Assembly: GCF_042665545.1 (NCBI RefSeq)
Contig: NZ_JBHTCM010000018.1
Location: forward strand, 124,001 to 188,000
Direction: 5' to 3'
Origin: Rhodocista pekingensis
Lineage (GTDB): Bacteria; Pseudomonadota; Alphaproteobacteria; Azospirillales; Azospirillaceae
Length of the DNA stretch: 64,000 nucleotides
Shown here one piece after another: positions 28,624 to 37,380 of the stretch (position 1 is its first letter; the number at the start of each line of letters is the position of its first letter). The translations under genes were made by a program, and so were the position numbers. The notes under the pieces were generated by a model, which was not told the origin of the DNA, did not search any database, and worked only from the letters and a program-made list of their open reading frames with translations.

Positions 28624-30276
28624 CTATTCGGCGGCTTCGGCCCCCGGCAGGCGGTAGTCGGCGAACTGCTTGCGCAGGGCCGTCTTCAGGATCTTGCCCG
28701 TGGCCGTGTGCGGAAGCTGCTCCATCACGACGATGTCGTCGGGCAGCCACCACTTGGCGACCTTGTCGGACAGCCAGGCCAGCAGCTCCTCCTTCTCCAC
28801 CGTTTTTCCCTCGCGCGGGACGACGACCAGCAGCGGCCGCTCCTGCCATTTCGGATGCGGCACGCCGACGACGGCGGCCTCCTGCACGGCGGGATGGCCG
28901 ATGGCGGCGTTCTCCAGGTCGATGGAGCTGATCCACTCGCCGCCCGACTTGATGACGTCCTTCGCCCGGTCCACGATGGCCATGAAGCCGCGGTCGTCGA
29001 TGGTGGCCACGTCGCCCGTGCGGAACCAGCCGTCCGCGGTGAAGGCGCCGGCGTTCGCCTGTTCGTCGTTGTAGTAGCCGGCGGTGATCCAGGGGCCGCG
29101 CACCACCAGCTCGCCATAGGCGACGCCGTCGCGCGGCCGTTCCGACCCGTCGGGGCCGACGATCTTCATCTCCACCCCGTAGACGGCGCGGCCGGCCTTC
29201 ATCTTCAACTCGTGCTGGACGTCCAGCGGCTCCTGCAACTGGTCGGGCGCCAGGGTGCCGACAGTGCCCAGCGGGCTCATCTCCGTCATGCCCCAGCCCT
29301 GGATGCAGGTGACGCCGTGGCCCTGCTCGAACTCCTCGATCATCGCCTTGGGCAGGGCCGAGCCGCCGACCGTGACCGCCTTCAGGGTGCTGAAGCGGGC
29401 ACCGGACTGGCGCAGATGCGCGAGCAGCCCCAGCCAGACCGTCGGCACGCCGGAGGAGACGGTGACCTTCTCCTCCTCCATCAGCTCATGGACGGAGCGG
29501 CCGTCCAGCTTCGGTCCCGGCAGCACCATGCTGGCCCCGATGATGGGGGCGGAGTAGGGGTAGCCCCAGGCGTTGGCGTGGAACAGCGGCACCACCACCA
29601 GGGCGGTGTCGTGCGAGCGCACCTCCATGCCTGGAATGGCCAGGAAGCCGTAGGCGTGCAGCACGGTGGAACGGTGGCTGTAGAGCACACCCTTGGGGTT
29701 GCCGGTCGTGCCGGAGGTGTAGCAGAGCCCGGCCGCCGTGTTCTCATCGAACTCGGGGAAGTCGAAGTCGGGCTTCGCGCCCTCCATCAGCGTCTCGTAG
29801 CAGAGCAGGCTGGGCAGGCTGCTCTGCTGCGGCATCAGTTCGGGCCGGGTCATCACCACGATGGTGCGCAGCGTCTTCAGGTGGGGCTTCAGCTTCTCCA
29901 CCAGCGGCAGGAACATCGGATCGACGAACAGCACCTCGTCCGCGGCGTGATTGAAGATGTAGATGAGCTGTTCGGGGAAGAGGCGCGGATTGACCGTGTG
30001 GACGACGGCGCCGATGCCCGCGATGGCATAGTACAGCTCGACATGCCGGTGGTCGTTCCAGGCCAGCGTCGCCACCCGGTCGCCGGGCTTGATCCCCAGC
30101 TCGACCAGCACGTTGGCAAGCTGCCGGGTGCGCGCCCAGGCGTCGCGGTAGGTGTACTTGTGCGGCTTCTCGGTGCCGAAGCGCGAGGCGATGGTGGCGG
30201 TGCCGTGATAGAGGGCGGCGTGCCTGAGGATCGACGAGATCATCAGGGGCCGGTCCATCATGAGTCCACGCAGCAT
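28624..30276 (-). CDS. Long/medium-chain fatty-acid CoA ligase (AMP-dependent synthetase)
   Basis: 550 residues, typical length. It activates a fatty acid to acyl-AMP and then acyl-CoA. Motifs in order are P-loop YTSGTTGNPKGV (about 185), GWGMTEMSPLG (about 325), GWFRTGDVATID (about 415) and the C-terminal hinge lysine in TGKILKTALRKQF. The sequence is closest in style to the AlkK/medium-chain acyl-CoA synthetase group. GGGAGGAGGCAGA directly before ATG 30276 is a very strong ribosome site. It converges on the export operon's terminator. Confidence 0.92.
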   Translation of the reverse strand: MLRGLMMDRPLMISSILRHAALYHGTATIASRFGTEKPHKYTYRDAWARTRQLANVLVELGIKPGDRVATLAWNDHRHVELYYAIAGIGAVVHTVNPRLFPEQLIYIFNHAADEVLFVDPMFLPLVEKLKPHLKTLRTIVVMTRPELMPQQSSLPSLLCYETLMEGAKPDFDFPEFDENTAAGLCYTSGTTGNPKGVLYSHRSTVLHAYGFLAIPGMEVRSHDTALVVVPLFHANAWGYPYSAPIIGASMVLPGPKLDGRSVHELMEEEKVTVSSGVPTVWLGLLAHLRQSGARFSTLKAVTVGGSALPKAMIEEFEQGHGVTCIQGWGMTEMSPLGTVGTLAPDQLQEPLDVQHELKMKAGRAVYGVEMKIVGPDGSERPRDGVAYGELVVRGPWITAGYYNDEQANAGAFTADGWFRTGDVATIDDRGFMAIVDRAKDVIKSGGEWISSIDLENAAIGHPAVQEAAVVGVPHPKWQERPLLVVVPREGKTVEKEELLAWLSDKVAKWWLPDDIVVMEQLPHTATGKILKTALRKQFADYRLPGAEAAE

Positions 30277-30685
30277 TCTGCCTCCTCCCGTGGGCTGTTC
30301 TTGTTCGTCCCCGGGACCTTAACCGTTCCCCGGCTTGCTCGCCAGAACCTACGCCGGGGGAAAAGCCGGGTGACCGGCCTGTGGATGAGGCGTCCGGGCG
30401 TCGGGTCCCGGCGGGGCGGCCGCGGCGTGCCGGCATCATGCCTCCATACACTTGCAAGCAATGGGCTGGGGGGCGGCAATGGTGTGTCTGTGACATCCTG
30501 GCGCTACTCCTGTTTCGCGGAACAGGAGTCACGGAGATTTCTGTTTCGCCTTTCTGGGTACGGGGTTAGGCTTACCCCGGATTGTACCACCATGGGCCGC
30601 CAGCCCGGCGGGCGTGCGGTGCCGTCCACAGCTCGGTGCCGCCGCGGCAGCCGCCGGCGGGCCTACAGAAAGGGGAGGTCTCTTA
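30277..30685. other. 409-base gene-free region with a perfect inverted repeat
   Basis: Shared upstream region of the acyl-CoA ligase (leftward) and the tail-collar gene (rightward). At 30506-30529 it holds a perfect 9-bp inverted repeat (ACTCCTGTT / AACAGGAGT) around TCGCGG. Part of one arm plus loop (CTGTTTCGC) recurs at 30541-30549. A weaker repeat, CGGGGT...ACCCCG, lies at 30561-30579. No tRNA, riboswitch or convincing -35/-10 pair was recognised. The repeat is a candidate operator or stem-loop. Confidence 0.55.
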
Positions 30686-31306
30686 ATGTCTGATCCCTTC
30701 ATCGGTACGATCATGCCCTGGGCCGTGCCCTGGGCGCCGGCGAACTGGACCCTGTGTCAGGGCCAGGTCCTTCCGACGAACAATTATCAGGCGGTCTTCG
30801 CCCTGATCGGCTCCACCTACGGCGGCAACGGCACGACGAGCTTCGCCGTGCCCGACCTGCGCGGCCGTGTTCCCGTCGGCGCCGGCCAGTTCCCCGGGAG
30901 CGGCGGCGTGCCGCCGACCAGCAACCGGATCATCGGCCAGTATGGCGGCGGCGAGTCGGTGACCCTGACCCAGGCCCAGATGCCGGTCCATACCCATTCC
31001 GCCACCTCCACCGGCGGCGGTGGGACGGTGACGCTCAACGCCTATACCGGCCCCGCCGATTCGAGCGCGCCCGCCGTGGGCAAGTACCTGACGGCGGCAA
31101 GCGGCGACTTCGGCGGCGATGCGGTCACCGTGAAGGTCTACGGCCCCGCCAGCGGGACCGCCGTGCCGGTCGCGTCGGGCACGCTGGCGCCGCCGATCGT
31201 CACCATCGGCAATGCCGGGGGCAATTCCCCGGTCGGGCTGATGCAGCCCTGGCAGTGCATCAATTTCTGCTTCTGCCTCCAGGGGCTCTGGCCGCCGCGG
31301 GACTGA
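30686..31306 (+). CDS. Phage tail-collar domain protein (microcystin-dependent-protein type)
   Basis: 206 residues. N-terminal collar fold: IMPWAVPWAPANWTLCQGQ, then YQAVFALIGSTYGGNGTTSF and VPDLRGRVPVGAGQ, all diagnostic of the MdpB/tail-collar family. A HTHS motif (about residue 102) begins a glycine/serine-rich variable middle, and the C-terminus (QPWQCINFCFCLQG) matches the family. These stand-alone bacterial collar proteins occur with DUF6916 and GNAT genes, as here, and their role is unsettled. GGGGAGG precedes ATG 30686. A terminator follows. Confidence 0.85.
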   Translation: MSDPFIGTIMPWAVPWAPANWTLCQGQVLPTNNYQAVFALIGSTYGGNGTTSFAVPDLRGRVPVGAGQFPGSGGVPPTSNRIIGQYGGGESVTLTQAQMPVHTHSATSTGGGGTVTLNAYTGPADSSAPAVGKYLTAASGDFGGDAVTVKVYGPASGTAVPVASGTLAPPIVTIGNAGGNSPVGLMQPWQCINFCFCLQGLWPPRD

Positions 31307-31353
31307 CGCGGGCGCCGGGGCGCCGTACCCCGGACGGGTCGAAGACGACGGGA

Positions 31354-31386
31354 GGGGCGGGACCGCACGGTTCCGCCCCTTTCTGT
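31354..31386 (+). terminator. Rho-independent terminator after the tail-collar gene
   Basis: An 11-bp stem (GGGGCGGGACC / GGTTCCGCCCC, one G-U type pair) with loop GCAC, followed by TTTCTGT. It lies 48 bases past the stop codon. Confidence 0.75.
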
Positions 31387-31465
31387 CAGGACCCTTCCGG
31401 CGGTCAGGTCCCTTCCGTCGGGCCCTTTCCCGTTCCGGCCGGGTCCGGCGGTGCCGGGGCCGCCG

Positions 31466-31783
31466 TCAGTTGTAGACGGCCTGGTAGCAGCGCCGGCCGG
31501 GCGGGGCGACCACCGGGATCAGGTACAGTTCCAGCGTCGTGTCGCCGTCCAGCGTCGCCTTGTAGAGCCCCTCAAGGAGTTGCACGTCCGGCGCGCTGGA
31601 GAAGAAGGCCGTGAAGGGCTCGCGCAGGCTGACGCTCAGCTTCGGGAAGCGCCGCACCGAGTCGAGGCGGACATCCACCGGTTCGGGCACCGTCTCCAGC
31701 GTGAAGGTGCGGCCGACCGCGTGCTCGAACTGCTCGACGGTCAGCAGGGGGAGTTTCGAGAGGTCGACGCCGTGGACGATCAT
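31466..31783 (-). CDS. DUF6916-like protein of the tail-collar cluster
   Basis: 105 residues. The pattern LPLLTVEQFEHAVGRTFTLE at the start, REPFTAFFSSAP in the middle and LELYLIPV...CYQAVYN at the end matches the small beta-rich proteins (DUF6916) found next to stand-alone tail-collar genes. Function is unknown. AAGGAAAG lies upstream of ATG 31783. It faces away from the GNAT gene, with which it shares a 65-base upstream gap, and converges on the collar gene. Confidence 0.7.
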   Translation of the reverse strand: MIVHGVDLSKLPLLTVEQFEHAVGRTFTLETVPEPVDVRLDSVRRFPKLSVSLREPFTAFFSSAPDVQLLEGLYKATLDGDTTLELYLIPVVAPPGRRCYQAVYN

Positions 31784-31848
31784 GGGCAGGCTTTCCTTGG
31801 TTCGCGGCCTGCGCGACTATGCCCACCGCAACGTGTAAGGTAAATCCC

Positions 31849-32463
31849 TTGTCGCCCGATCCGCATGACGATCCCGTCCCCGACCACCCGGCGCGCGCAG
31901 ACCACCCCTATTTCGCGCTGGCCCGCGGCCTCGTGCCGGGGCTCGACTTCCGGCCGGTGGGGGAGGCGGACTGGCCCTTCGTGCGCCGCGTCTTCGACAC
32001 CTTCCGCGGGGCGGAACTGACCGGCATCCCGCAACCGGTGCTGGGGCAGATCCTGGACATGCAGTGGCGGGTGCAGCGCACCGGCTGGGAGACGGTGTTC
32101 CCCGGAGCCTGGATCGACCTGCTGCTGCTGCACGGCGAGCCGGTGGGCTATCAGGTGCTGGACGTGCTCAGCCGCGCGTCGCGCATCCAGGGGGTGGAGA
32201 TCGCGCTGCTGCCCGACCGGCGCGGCGGCGGCGTCGCCGTCGGCGTGCTGCGCGCCCTGCGCCGGACCGCCGACCTGCTGGGCCGCCCGGTCCATATCCA
32301 CCACCACCAGGACAACCCCGTCCGCCGCATCACCGCGCGCCTGGGCTGGCGCGAGTGCGGCCGCCACGGCCCCATGGTCGAACTGCGCTACCCGCCCGCG
32401 GGGGATGACGGGGCGGCCCCCGATCCGGCGGCAGCGCCGACCGGCACGGAGCGGCACGGATGA
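31849..32463 (+). CDS. GNAT-family N-acetyltransferase of the tail-collar cluster
   Basis: About 204 residues from TTG 31849, preferred because TAAGG lies 8 bases before it. An in-frame ATG at 31819 would add ten residues but has no ribosome site. Single GNAT domain with strands WIDLLLLHGEPVGYQVLDV and the CoA loop DRRGGGVAVGVLRAL, then ITARLGWRECG. GNATs of this kind often accompany DUF6916/tail-collar genes. Substrate unknown. Confidence 0.75.
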   Translation: MSPDPHDDPVPDHPARADHPYFALARGLVPGLDFRPVGEADWPFVRRVFDTFRGAELTGIPQPVLGQILDMQWRVQRTGWETVFPGAWIDLLLLHGEPVGYQVLDVLSRASRIQGVEIALLPDRRGGGVAVGVLRALRRTADLLGRPVHIHHHQDNPVRRITARLGWRECGRHGPMVELRYPPAGDDGAAPDPAAAPTGTERHG

Positions 32464-32512
32464 ACACGGCGGGGCGACGGCTGGCCCGCCCTGTCCGTGC
32501 CCGGCCCCGCCG

Positions 32513-33826
32513 TCAGAGGATGAACTTGGACAGGTCGGTGTTCTGGGCGAGGCCCTGGAGCTGGCCGCGGACATAGGCGGCGTCGATGGTGACGCTCTCG
32601 CCGCTGCGGTCGGACGCGGTGAAGCTGATCTCCTCCAGCAGCCGCTCCAGCACCGTGTGCAGGCGGCGGGCGCCGATGTTCTCCACCGAGCGGTTGATCT
32701 CCGCCGCCAGCCGGGCCAGCTCGTCGATGCCGTCGTCGGTGAAGTCCAGCGTCATCCCCTCCGTCGCCAGCAGCGCCTTGTACTGCTTGATCAGGCTGGC
32801 CTCCGGCTCGGTCAGGATGCGGCGGAAATCCTCCTGCGACAGGGCCTTCAGCTCGACCCGGATGGGCAGCCGGCCCTGTAGCTCGGGCAGCAGGTCCGAC
32901 GGCTTCGCCAGATGGAACGCGCCCGAGGCGATGAACAGCACATGGTCGGTCTTCACCGGCCCGTGCTTGGTGGCGACGGTGGTGCCTTCGATCAGCGGCA
33001 GCAGGTCGCGCTGCACGCCCTCGCGGCTGACGTCGGCGCCGCCGCGCACCTCCGACCGGGCGGTGATCTTGTCGATCTCGTCCAGGAAGACGATGCCGTT
33101 CTGCTCCACCGCCTGGATGGCCTCGGCGACGACCTTCTCCTGGTCCAGCAGCTTGTCGGACTCCTCGGCCATCAGCACGTCGTAGCTTTCCGACACGCTC
33201 ATGCGGCGCACCTTGGTCCGGCCGCCCAGCGCCTTGCCGAAGATGTCGCCCAGGTTGATCATGCCCATCTGGGCGCCGGGCATGCCCGGCACGTCGAAGG
33301 TGGGCAGGCCCTGGACCGAGGTGTCCTGCACCTGGATCTCGATCTCGCGGTCGTTGAGCTGGCCCTCCCGCAGCATCTTGCGGAACTTCTGCCGCGTCTC
33401 GCCGCCGGCGTTGGCGCCGACCAGGGCCTCCAGCACGCGGTCCTCGGCGCGCAGCTCGGCCTTGCTGGCGACCTCCTTGCGCAGCCGCTCGCGGGTCAGG
33501 CCGATGGCGATCTCCACCAGATCGCGGATGATCTGCTCCACGTCGCGGCCGACATAGCCGACCTCGGTGAACTTCGTCGCCTCCACCTTCAGGAAGGGCG
33601 CCTGGGCCAGCCGGGCCAGCCGGCGGGCGATCTCGGTCTTGCCGACGCCGGTCGGGCCGATCATCAGGATGTTCTTCGGCAGCACCTCCTCCCGCAGCCC
33701 CTCGGGAAGCTGCTGGCGGCGCCAGCGGTTGCGCAGCGCGATGGCGACGGCCCGCTTGGCCTCATGCTGGCCGACGATGTAGCGGTCCAGTTCGGAGACG
33801 ATCTCGCGCGGGGAGAAGGAGGTCAT
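32513..33826 (-). CDS. hslU: ATP-dependent protease ATPase subunit HslU
   Basis: 437 residues, normal length. AAA+ unfoldase with Walker A GPTGVGKTE (about 54-62), Walker B NGIVFLDEIDKI (about 244-255), the HslU-specific I domain between them (about 110-240), pore motif GYVGRD (about 91-96) and the C-terminal tail NTDLSKFIL that inserts into HslV. It unfolds proteins into the HslV chamber. It starts three bases after the hslV stop, so the two are one operon. Confidence 0.97.
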   Translation of the reverse strand: MTSFSPREIVSELDRYIVGQHEAKRAVAIALRNRWRRQQLPEGLREEVLPKNILMIGPTGVGKTEIARRLARLAQAPFLKVEATKFTEVGYVGRDVEQIIRDLVEIAIGLTRERLRKEVASKAELRAEDRVLEALVGANAGGETRQKFRKMLREGQLNDREIEIQVQDTSVQGLPTFDVPGMPGAQMGMINLGDIFGKALGGRTKVRRMSVSESYDVLMAEESDKLLDQEKVVAEAIQAVEQNGIVFLDEIDKITARSEVRGGADVSREGVQRDLLPLIEGTTVATKHGPVKTDHVLFIASGAFHLAKPSDLLPELQGRLPIRVELKALSQEDFRRILTEPEASLIKQYKALLATEGMTLDFTDDGIDELARLAAEINRSVENIGARRLHTVLERLLEEISFTASDRSGESVTIDAAYVRGQLQGLAQNTDLSKFIL

Positions 33827-33829
33827 GGC

Positions 33830-34393
33830 TCAGATCTTCTCGAGCGTGATGGAAGCGTTGGTGTAGACGCAGATTTCGCCGGCGATGCGCATCGCCTTGC
33901 GGGCGATGGCCTCGGCGTCCATGCCGGGGATGTCCACCAGCGCGCGCGCCGCGGACAGGGCGAAGGCGCCGCCGGAGCCGATGCCGATCAGCCCGTCCTC
34001 CGGCTCCAGCACGTCGCCGGTGCCGGTGATGACCAGGCTGACGTCGCGGTCGGCCACGGCCATCATCGCCTCCAGCCGGCGCAGATAGCGGTCCGTCCGC
34101 CAGTCCTTCGCCATCTCCACGCAGGCGCGGGCAAGCTGGCCGGGATGCTGCTCCAGCTTCGCCTCCAGCCGCTCGAACAGGGCCATGGCGTCGGCGGTGG
34201 CGCCGGCGAACCCGGCCATCACGCCGCCGCCGGCCAGCCGGCGCACCTTGCGGGCGTTGGACTTGATGATGGTCTGGCCCATGGAGACCTGACCGTCGCC
34301 GGCGATGACCACCTGTCCGTCCTTACGGACCGACAGGATGGTGGTGCCATGCCACTGGACGGGTTCGGGCGACGAGGCGGACGTGTAGCGCAT
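33830..34393 (-). CDS. hslV: ATP-dependent protease proteolytic subunit HslV
   Basis: 187 residues. Threonine protease related to the proteasome beta subunit. The mature N-terminus is T17 in HGTTIL, so a 16-residue propeptide is removed. GSGG (in GIGSGGAFALSAAR) and K-containing VRKDG support the active site. It forms a double hexamer with HslU. The hisB promoter lies further upstream in the other direction, beyond the lipoprotein gene. Confidence 0.97.
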   Translation of the reverse strand: MRYTSASSPEPVQWHGTTILSVRKDGQVVIAGDGQVSMGQTIIKSNARKVRRLAGGGVMAGFAGATADAMALFERLEAKLEQHPGQLARACVEMAKDWRTDRYLRRLEAMMAVADRDVSLVITGTGDVLEPEDGLIGIGSGGAFALSAARALVDIPGMDAEAIARKAMRIAGEICVYTNASITLEKI

Positions 34394-34506
34394 GAACGGT
34401 CTCGAAAAGGCTCCGGGACGGGACCGGAAGGGCGCGGGCGCAGCGGCCCGTCGGTCGGCTCCTGATAGGTGGGCAGACGGCCCCGGGGGTCAAGCGGCCC
34501 GTGCGG

Positions 34507-35823
34507 TCACTCCCCCGGATGCGGCAACGCTTCCGGGCGCAGGCGCAGCGCCCGCAGCGCCTCGGCCACGGGCAGGAACCAGCCGGTTCCGGGCTCCGGC
34601 GGGTCCGCTCCGGGCGGCGCCGCGACGCCCAGGGCGACGACGCGGCCGGCCGTGTCCAGCAGGGGAAGCCCGGTCCGGCCGGACAGCCCCGGCAGCTCCG
34701 CCAGCACGGGCCCGCCGGGCGGTGCCGTGGCGACGATCCCCTCCAGGACCCGGCCGCCCGTCTCCACCCGCACCGGCTCGCTGACCCGCGGGCGTGACAG
34801 GCGCAGCGGCCGGGCCGTGTGCTGCCCCGGCGGCAGGCGCAGCAGGGCGACGCCGGCGTCGGGGTCCGCCCGCTCCACCGTCGCGCTGACGCTGCGCCCG
34901 TCCGCCAGCACGACAGGCACCGGAGCGGCCAGGAGAGCGGGCGGGGCCGCCGCCAGGGCCAGCCCGTCCGCCGTCAGCACCACGCCATGGCCGTCCCCGA
35001 CGCGCAGCGGGGTGCCGGCGGGCGCGGTCCCGTCCACCGCCGGCAGCGCGATCCAGGGCAGGTCCGGGGCGGCGGGCGGGGAAGCCGCCGCCGGGATGCC
35101 GCGGCCCAGGGCGGCACGGCCCAGGGCGGCATGGAAGTCCGGCAGCCGGCCCAGCGCCGCCACGGCGTCGCCCAGCGCGCCGCGCAGCAGCAGGAAGCGG
35201 CCGTCGGGGCTGGCCTCCGCCAGCCGGGCGCGGCCATCCGTGACGGCACGGAAGAGGACGGCGCGGTCGGCGCGGGCGTACAGCGTCCACTCCACCCGCA
35301 CGGCGGCCTCGCCGCTCTGCCCCTCCGACCAGGCGGTCCACAGGTTGACGGCGTTGCAGAGATCGTAGCGCGCCGCCACCAGCCGCCCGGCCAGCAGGAT
35401 CTCCGCCCGCCGCCGGTCCTCCGCCGCGAAGGGATCGTCGGGATCGCCCGCCACGTCGAAGCCCTGCGCCGTCAGCGTTCCGTGGACCAGATCCTCCAGG
35501 TCGCCACGGCCGAAGCGCGGCGGCACCCAGGTCACCGTCGTGTAGGGCGGCCCGCAGAGCAACCCGAAGCGGTGGCTGCCCGCGTCCGACCCGCGCGGGA
35601 TGTCGAACGCCAGCCCCTGGATGCCCAGCGGCACCGGCCGGCTCTCCGGTGCGGGGCCGGAGCCCGGCTCATCCCAGGTGATGGAAGGCGGTTCCGGCGC
35701 GCCGGGGGCCGCGCCGGGCAGCGGCGGCAGCACCGCCCCGCCGCCGCAGCCGGCCAGCCAGGGAAGCAGCAGCAGAACCGGCCCGCGCCGGAGGGCGTTC
35801 CTGCCCCGGCTCCCTCCCGTCAT
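34507..35823 (-). CDS. Lipoprotein with a degenerate trypsin-like (HtrA-type) domain
   Basis: 438 residues. Signal sequence with lipobox LAGC (lipidated C26). A middle domain of unknown type (about 65-240) is followed by a region from about 275 that follows the HtrA protease outline. GVVLTADGLALAA matches the strand before the catalytic His, DAGVALLRLP the TDLALLKL strand, and SGRTGLPLLDTAGRVVALGV the GNSGGPL...GxVVGI strand. Catalytic His is lost (AAAPP in place of NNHVV), Asp is Gly, and Ser is T384. Proteolysis is therefore unlikely. GGGGACC precedes ATG 35823. It stands upstream of hslVU on the same strand, 113 bases away. Confidence 0.65.
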   Translation of the reverse strand: MTGGSRGRNALRRGPVLLLLPWLAGCGGGAVLPPLPGAAPGAPEPPSITWDEPGSGPAPESRPVPLGIQGLAFDIPRGSDAGSHRFGLLCGPPYTTVTWVPPRFGRGDLEDLVHGTLTAQGFDVAGDPDDPFAAEDRRRAEILLAGRLVAARYDLCNAVNLWTAWSEGQSGEAAVRVEWTLYARADRAVLFRAVTDGRARLAEASPDGRFLLLRGALGDAVAALGRLPDFHAALGRAALGRGIPAAASPPAAPDLPWIALPAVDGTAPAGTPLRVGDGHGVVLTADGLALAAAPPALLAAPVPVVLADGRSVSATVERADPDAGVALLRLPPGQHTARPLRLSRPRVSEPVRVETGGRVLEGIVATAPPGGPVLAELPGLSGRTGLPLLDTAGRVVALGVAAPPGADPPEPGTGWFLPVAEALRALRLRPEALPHPGE

Positions 35824-35964
35824 GCGGTCCCCGTCATGCGGCTTCTCCCGTTCTGCGGGTATAAAGCCTATCCCGCGCCCCCGGTCCCGGCAAGCCGGCG
35901 CCCGCCGGGCGGCGCCTCCCGCGGCCGGCACCGCTGCGATGCCCGCAGGGCGGGCCGGGCCTGC

Positions 35965-35993
35965 TGGACAGACGCCGCCGGGCGCTGTTACCT
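35965..35993 (+). promoter_or_regulatory. Possible leaderless promoter of hisB
   Basis: TGGACA (35965-35970), a 17-base spacer and TTACCT (35988-35993), with the hisB ATG seven bases after the -10. No ribosome site of proper spacing is present. The match to consensus is moderate. Confidence 0.3.
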
Positions 35994-35999
35994 AGGGCC

Positions 36000-36629
36000 A
36001 TGGACAGCAGCACCCCCGCCCCGATCCCCGCCCGGCGCGCCACGGTGGAGCGCACGACCCGGGAGACCCGCATCCGGGTCGCCGTCGACCTGGACGGCAC
36101 CGGCCGCTATGCCGTCGCCACCGGCATCGGTTTCCTGGACCACATGCTGGAGCAGCTCTCCCGCCACTCCCTGATCGACCTGGAGGTGGCGGCGGAGGGC
36201 GACCTGCACATCGACTTCCACCACACGACCGAGGATACCGGCATCGCCATCGGCGAGGCGGTGGCGAAGGCGCTGGGGGAACGCCGCGGCATCCAGCGCT
36301 ACGGCCACGCCTATGTCCCGATGGACGAGACGCTGACCCGCGCCGCCATCGACCTGTCCAACCGGCCCTACCTGATCTGGAAGGTGGCCTTCAGCCGCGA
36401 CAAGCTGGGCCAGATGGACACCGAGCTGTTCAAGGAGTGGTTCCAGGCCTTCGCCCAGGCCGCCGGCGCCACCCTGCATGTCGAGACCCTGTACGGCGAG
36501 AACAACCACCATATCGTGGAGAGCTGCTACAAGGCGCTGGCGCGCGCCCTGCGCGCCGCGGTGGAGATCGACCCGCGCAAGGCGGACGCCGTGCCATCGA
36601 CCAAGGGTGTGCTGGGCGGATCGCTGTGA
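36000..36629 (+). CDS. hisB: Imidazoleglycerol-phosphate dehydratase HisB
   Basis: 209 residues, the monofunctional form without the phosphatase domain found in enterobacteria. The two metal-binding motifs FHHTTEDTG and NNHHIVES are intact, and the N-terminus (TRETRIRVAVDLDGTG) is canonical. It catalyses the sixth step of histidine synthesis. It opens the cluster hisB-hisH-(GNAT)-hisA-hisF-hisE. Confidence 0.96.
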   Translation: MDSSTPAPIPARRATVERTTRETRIRVAVDLDGTGRYAVATGIGFLDHMLEQLSRHSLIDLEVAAEGDLHIDFHHTTEDTGIAIGEAVAKALGERRGIQRYGHAYVPMDETLTRAAIDLSNRPYLIWKVAFSRDKLGQMDTELFKEWFQAFAQAAGATLHVETLYGENNHHIVESCYKALARALRAAVEIDPRKADAVPSTKGVLGGSL

Positions 36630-36705
36630 CCGGACCGCACCGCAAGAGCATGAACAGGCCCGCCGCCGCGGCGCGGGACGTGTCCGCAGGGCCGGGGGGC
36701 CGGGC

Positions 36706-37353
36706 ATGAGCACCATCGCGTTGATCGACTACGGCTCGGGCAACCTGCGCTCGGCCGCCAAGGCGCTGGAGCGCGCCGCCGCCGACAGCGGTATCGCGGC
36801 CGAGATCGCCGTCACCGCCGACCCGGAAGTCGTGCGCCGGGCCGACCGCGTCGTGCTGCCCGGCGTCGGCGCCTTCGGCGACTGCCGCCGCGGCCTTGCC
36901 GCCGTGCCCGGCATGGTCGCCGCCCTGGAGGAGACGGTGCTGCGCCGCGGCCGGCCGTTCCTGGGCATCTGCATCGGCATGCAGCTCATGGCCCGGACCG
37001 GGCTGGAGCACGGCCGGCACGAGGGGCTGGGCTGGCTGGATGCCGAGGTGGTGCCGCTGGCCCCGGCCGACCCGGCGCTGAAGATCCCGCACATGGGCTG
37101 GAACGAGCTGCGCCTCGCCCGGCCCGACCATCCCGTCCTGGCCGGGCTGGAGCACGGCCAGCACGCCTATTTCGTGCATTCCTACCACATGGTCCCCGCC
37201 GACCCGGCGCAGGTGCTGGCGACGTGCGACTATGGCGGCCCGGTCGCCGCCGTCGTCGGCCGCGATAATCTGGTCGGCACCCAGTTCCACCCCGAGAAGA
37301 GCCAGGCCGCCGGCCTGCGCCTGATCGCCAACTTCCTGTCCTGGCGGCCCTAG
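36706..37353 (+). CDS. hisH: Imidazole glycerol phosphate synthase glutaminase subunit HisH
   Basis: 215 residues. Class I glutamine amidotransferase with nucleophile C89 (LGICIGMQLM) and His/Glu in FHPEKSQ. The N-terminus IALIDYGSGNLRS and GVGAFGDC are HisH signatures. It supplies ammonia to HisF. ATG 36706 has a GGGGGG run upstream. Confidence 0.96.
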   Translation: MSTIALIDYGSGNLRSAAKALERAAADSGIAAEIAVTADPEVVRRADRVVLPGVGAFGDCRRGLAAVPGMVAALEETVLRRGRPFLGICIGMQLMARTGLEHGRHEGLGWLDAEVVPLAPADPALKIPHMGWNELRLARPDHPVLAGLEHGQHAYFVHSYHMVPADPAQVLATCDYGGPVAAVVGRDNLVGTQFHPEKSQAAGLRLIANFLSWRP

Positions 37354-37380
37354 GCCCGCCGATCCCCCCGGAGGACGCCC

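Noticed and set aside
32467..32512. Terminator between the GNAT gene and hslU
   Set aside because: The 9-bp arms pair perfectly but are separated by a 28-base loop with no T-run, which is too weak to call.
35812..35838. Second Pho box (two CCGTCATGCGG copies)
   Set aside because: The two copies are 13 bases apart rather than 11 and lie across the lipoprotein start, so they do not fit the PhoB half-site spacing.
34469..36174. Long open frames antisense to the lipoprotein gene
   Set aside because: No motifs, and arginine/alanine/proline/serine composition. The lipoprotein frame has a signal sequence with lipobox and domain structure.
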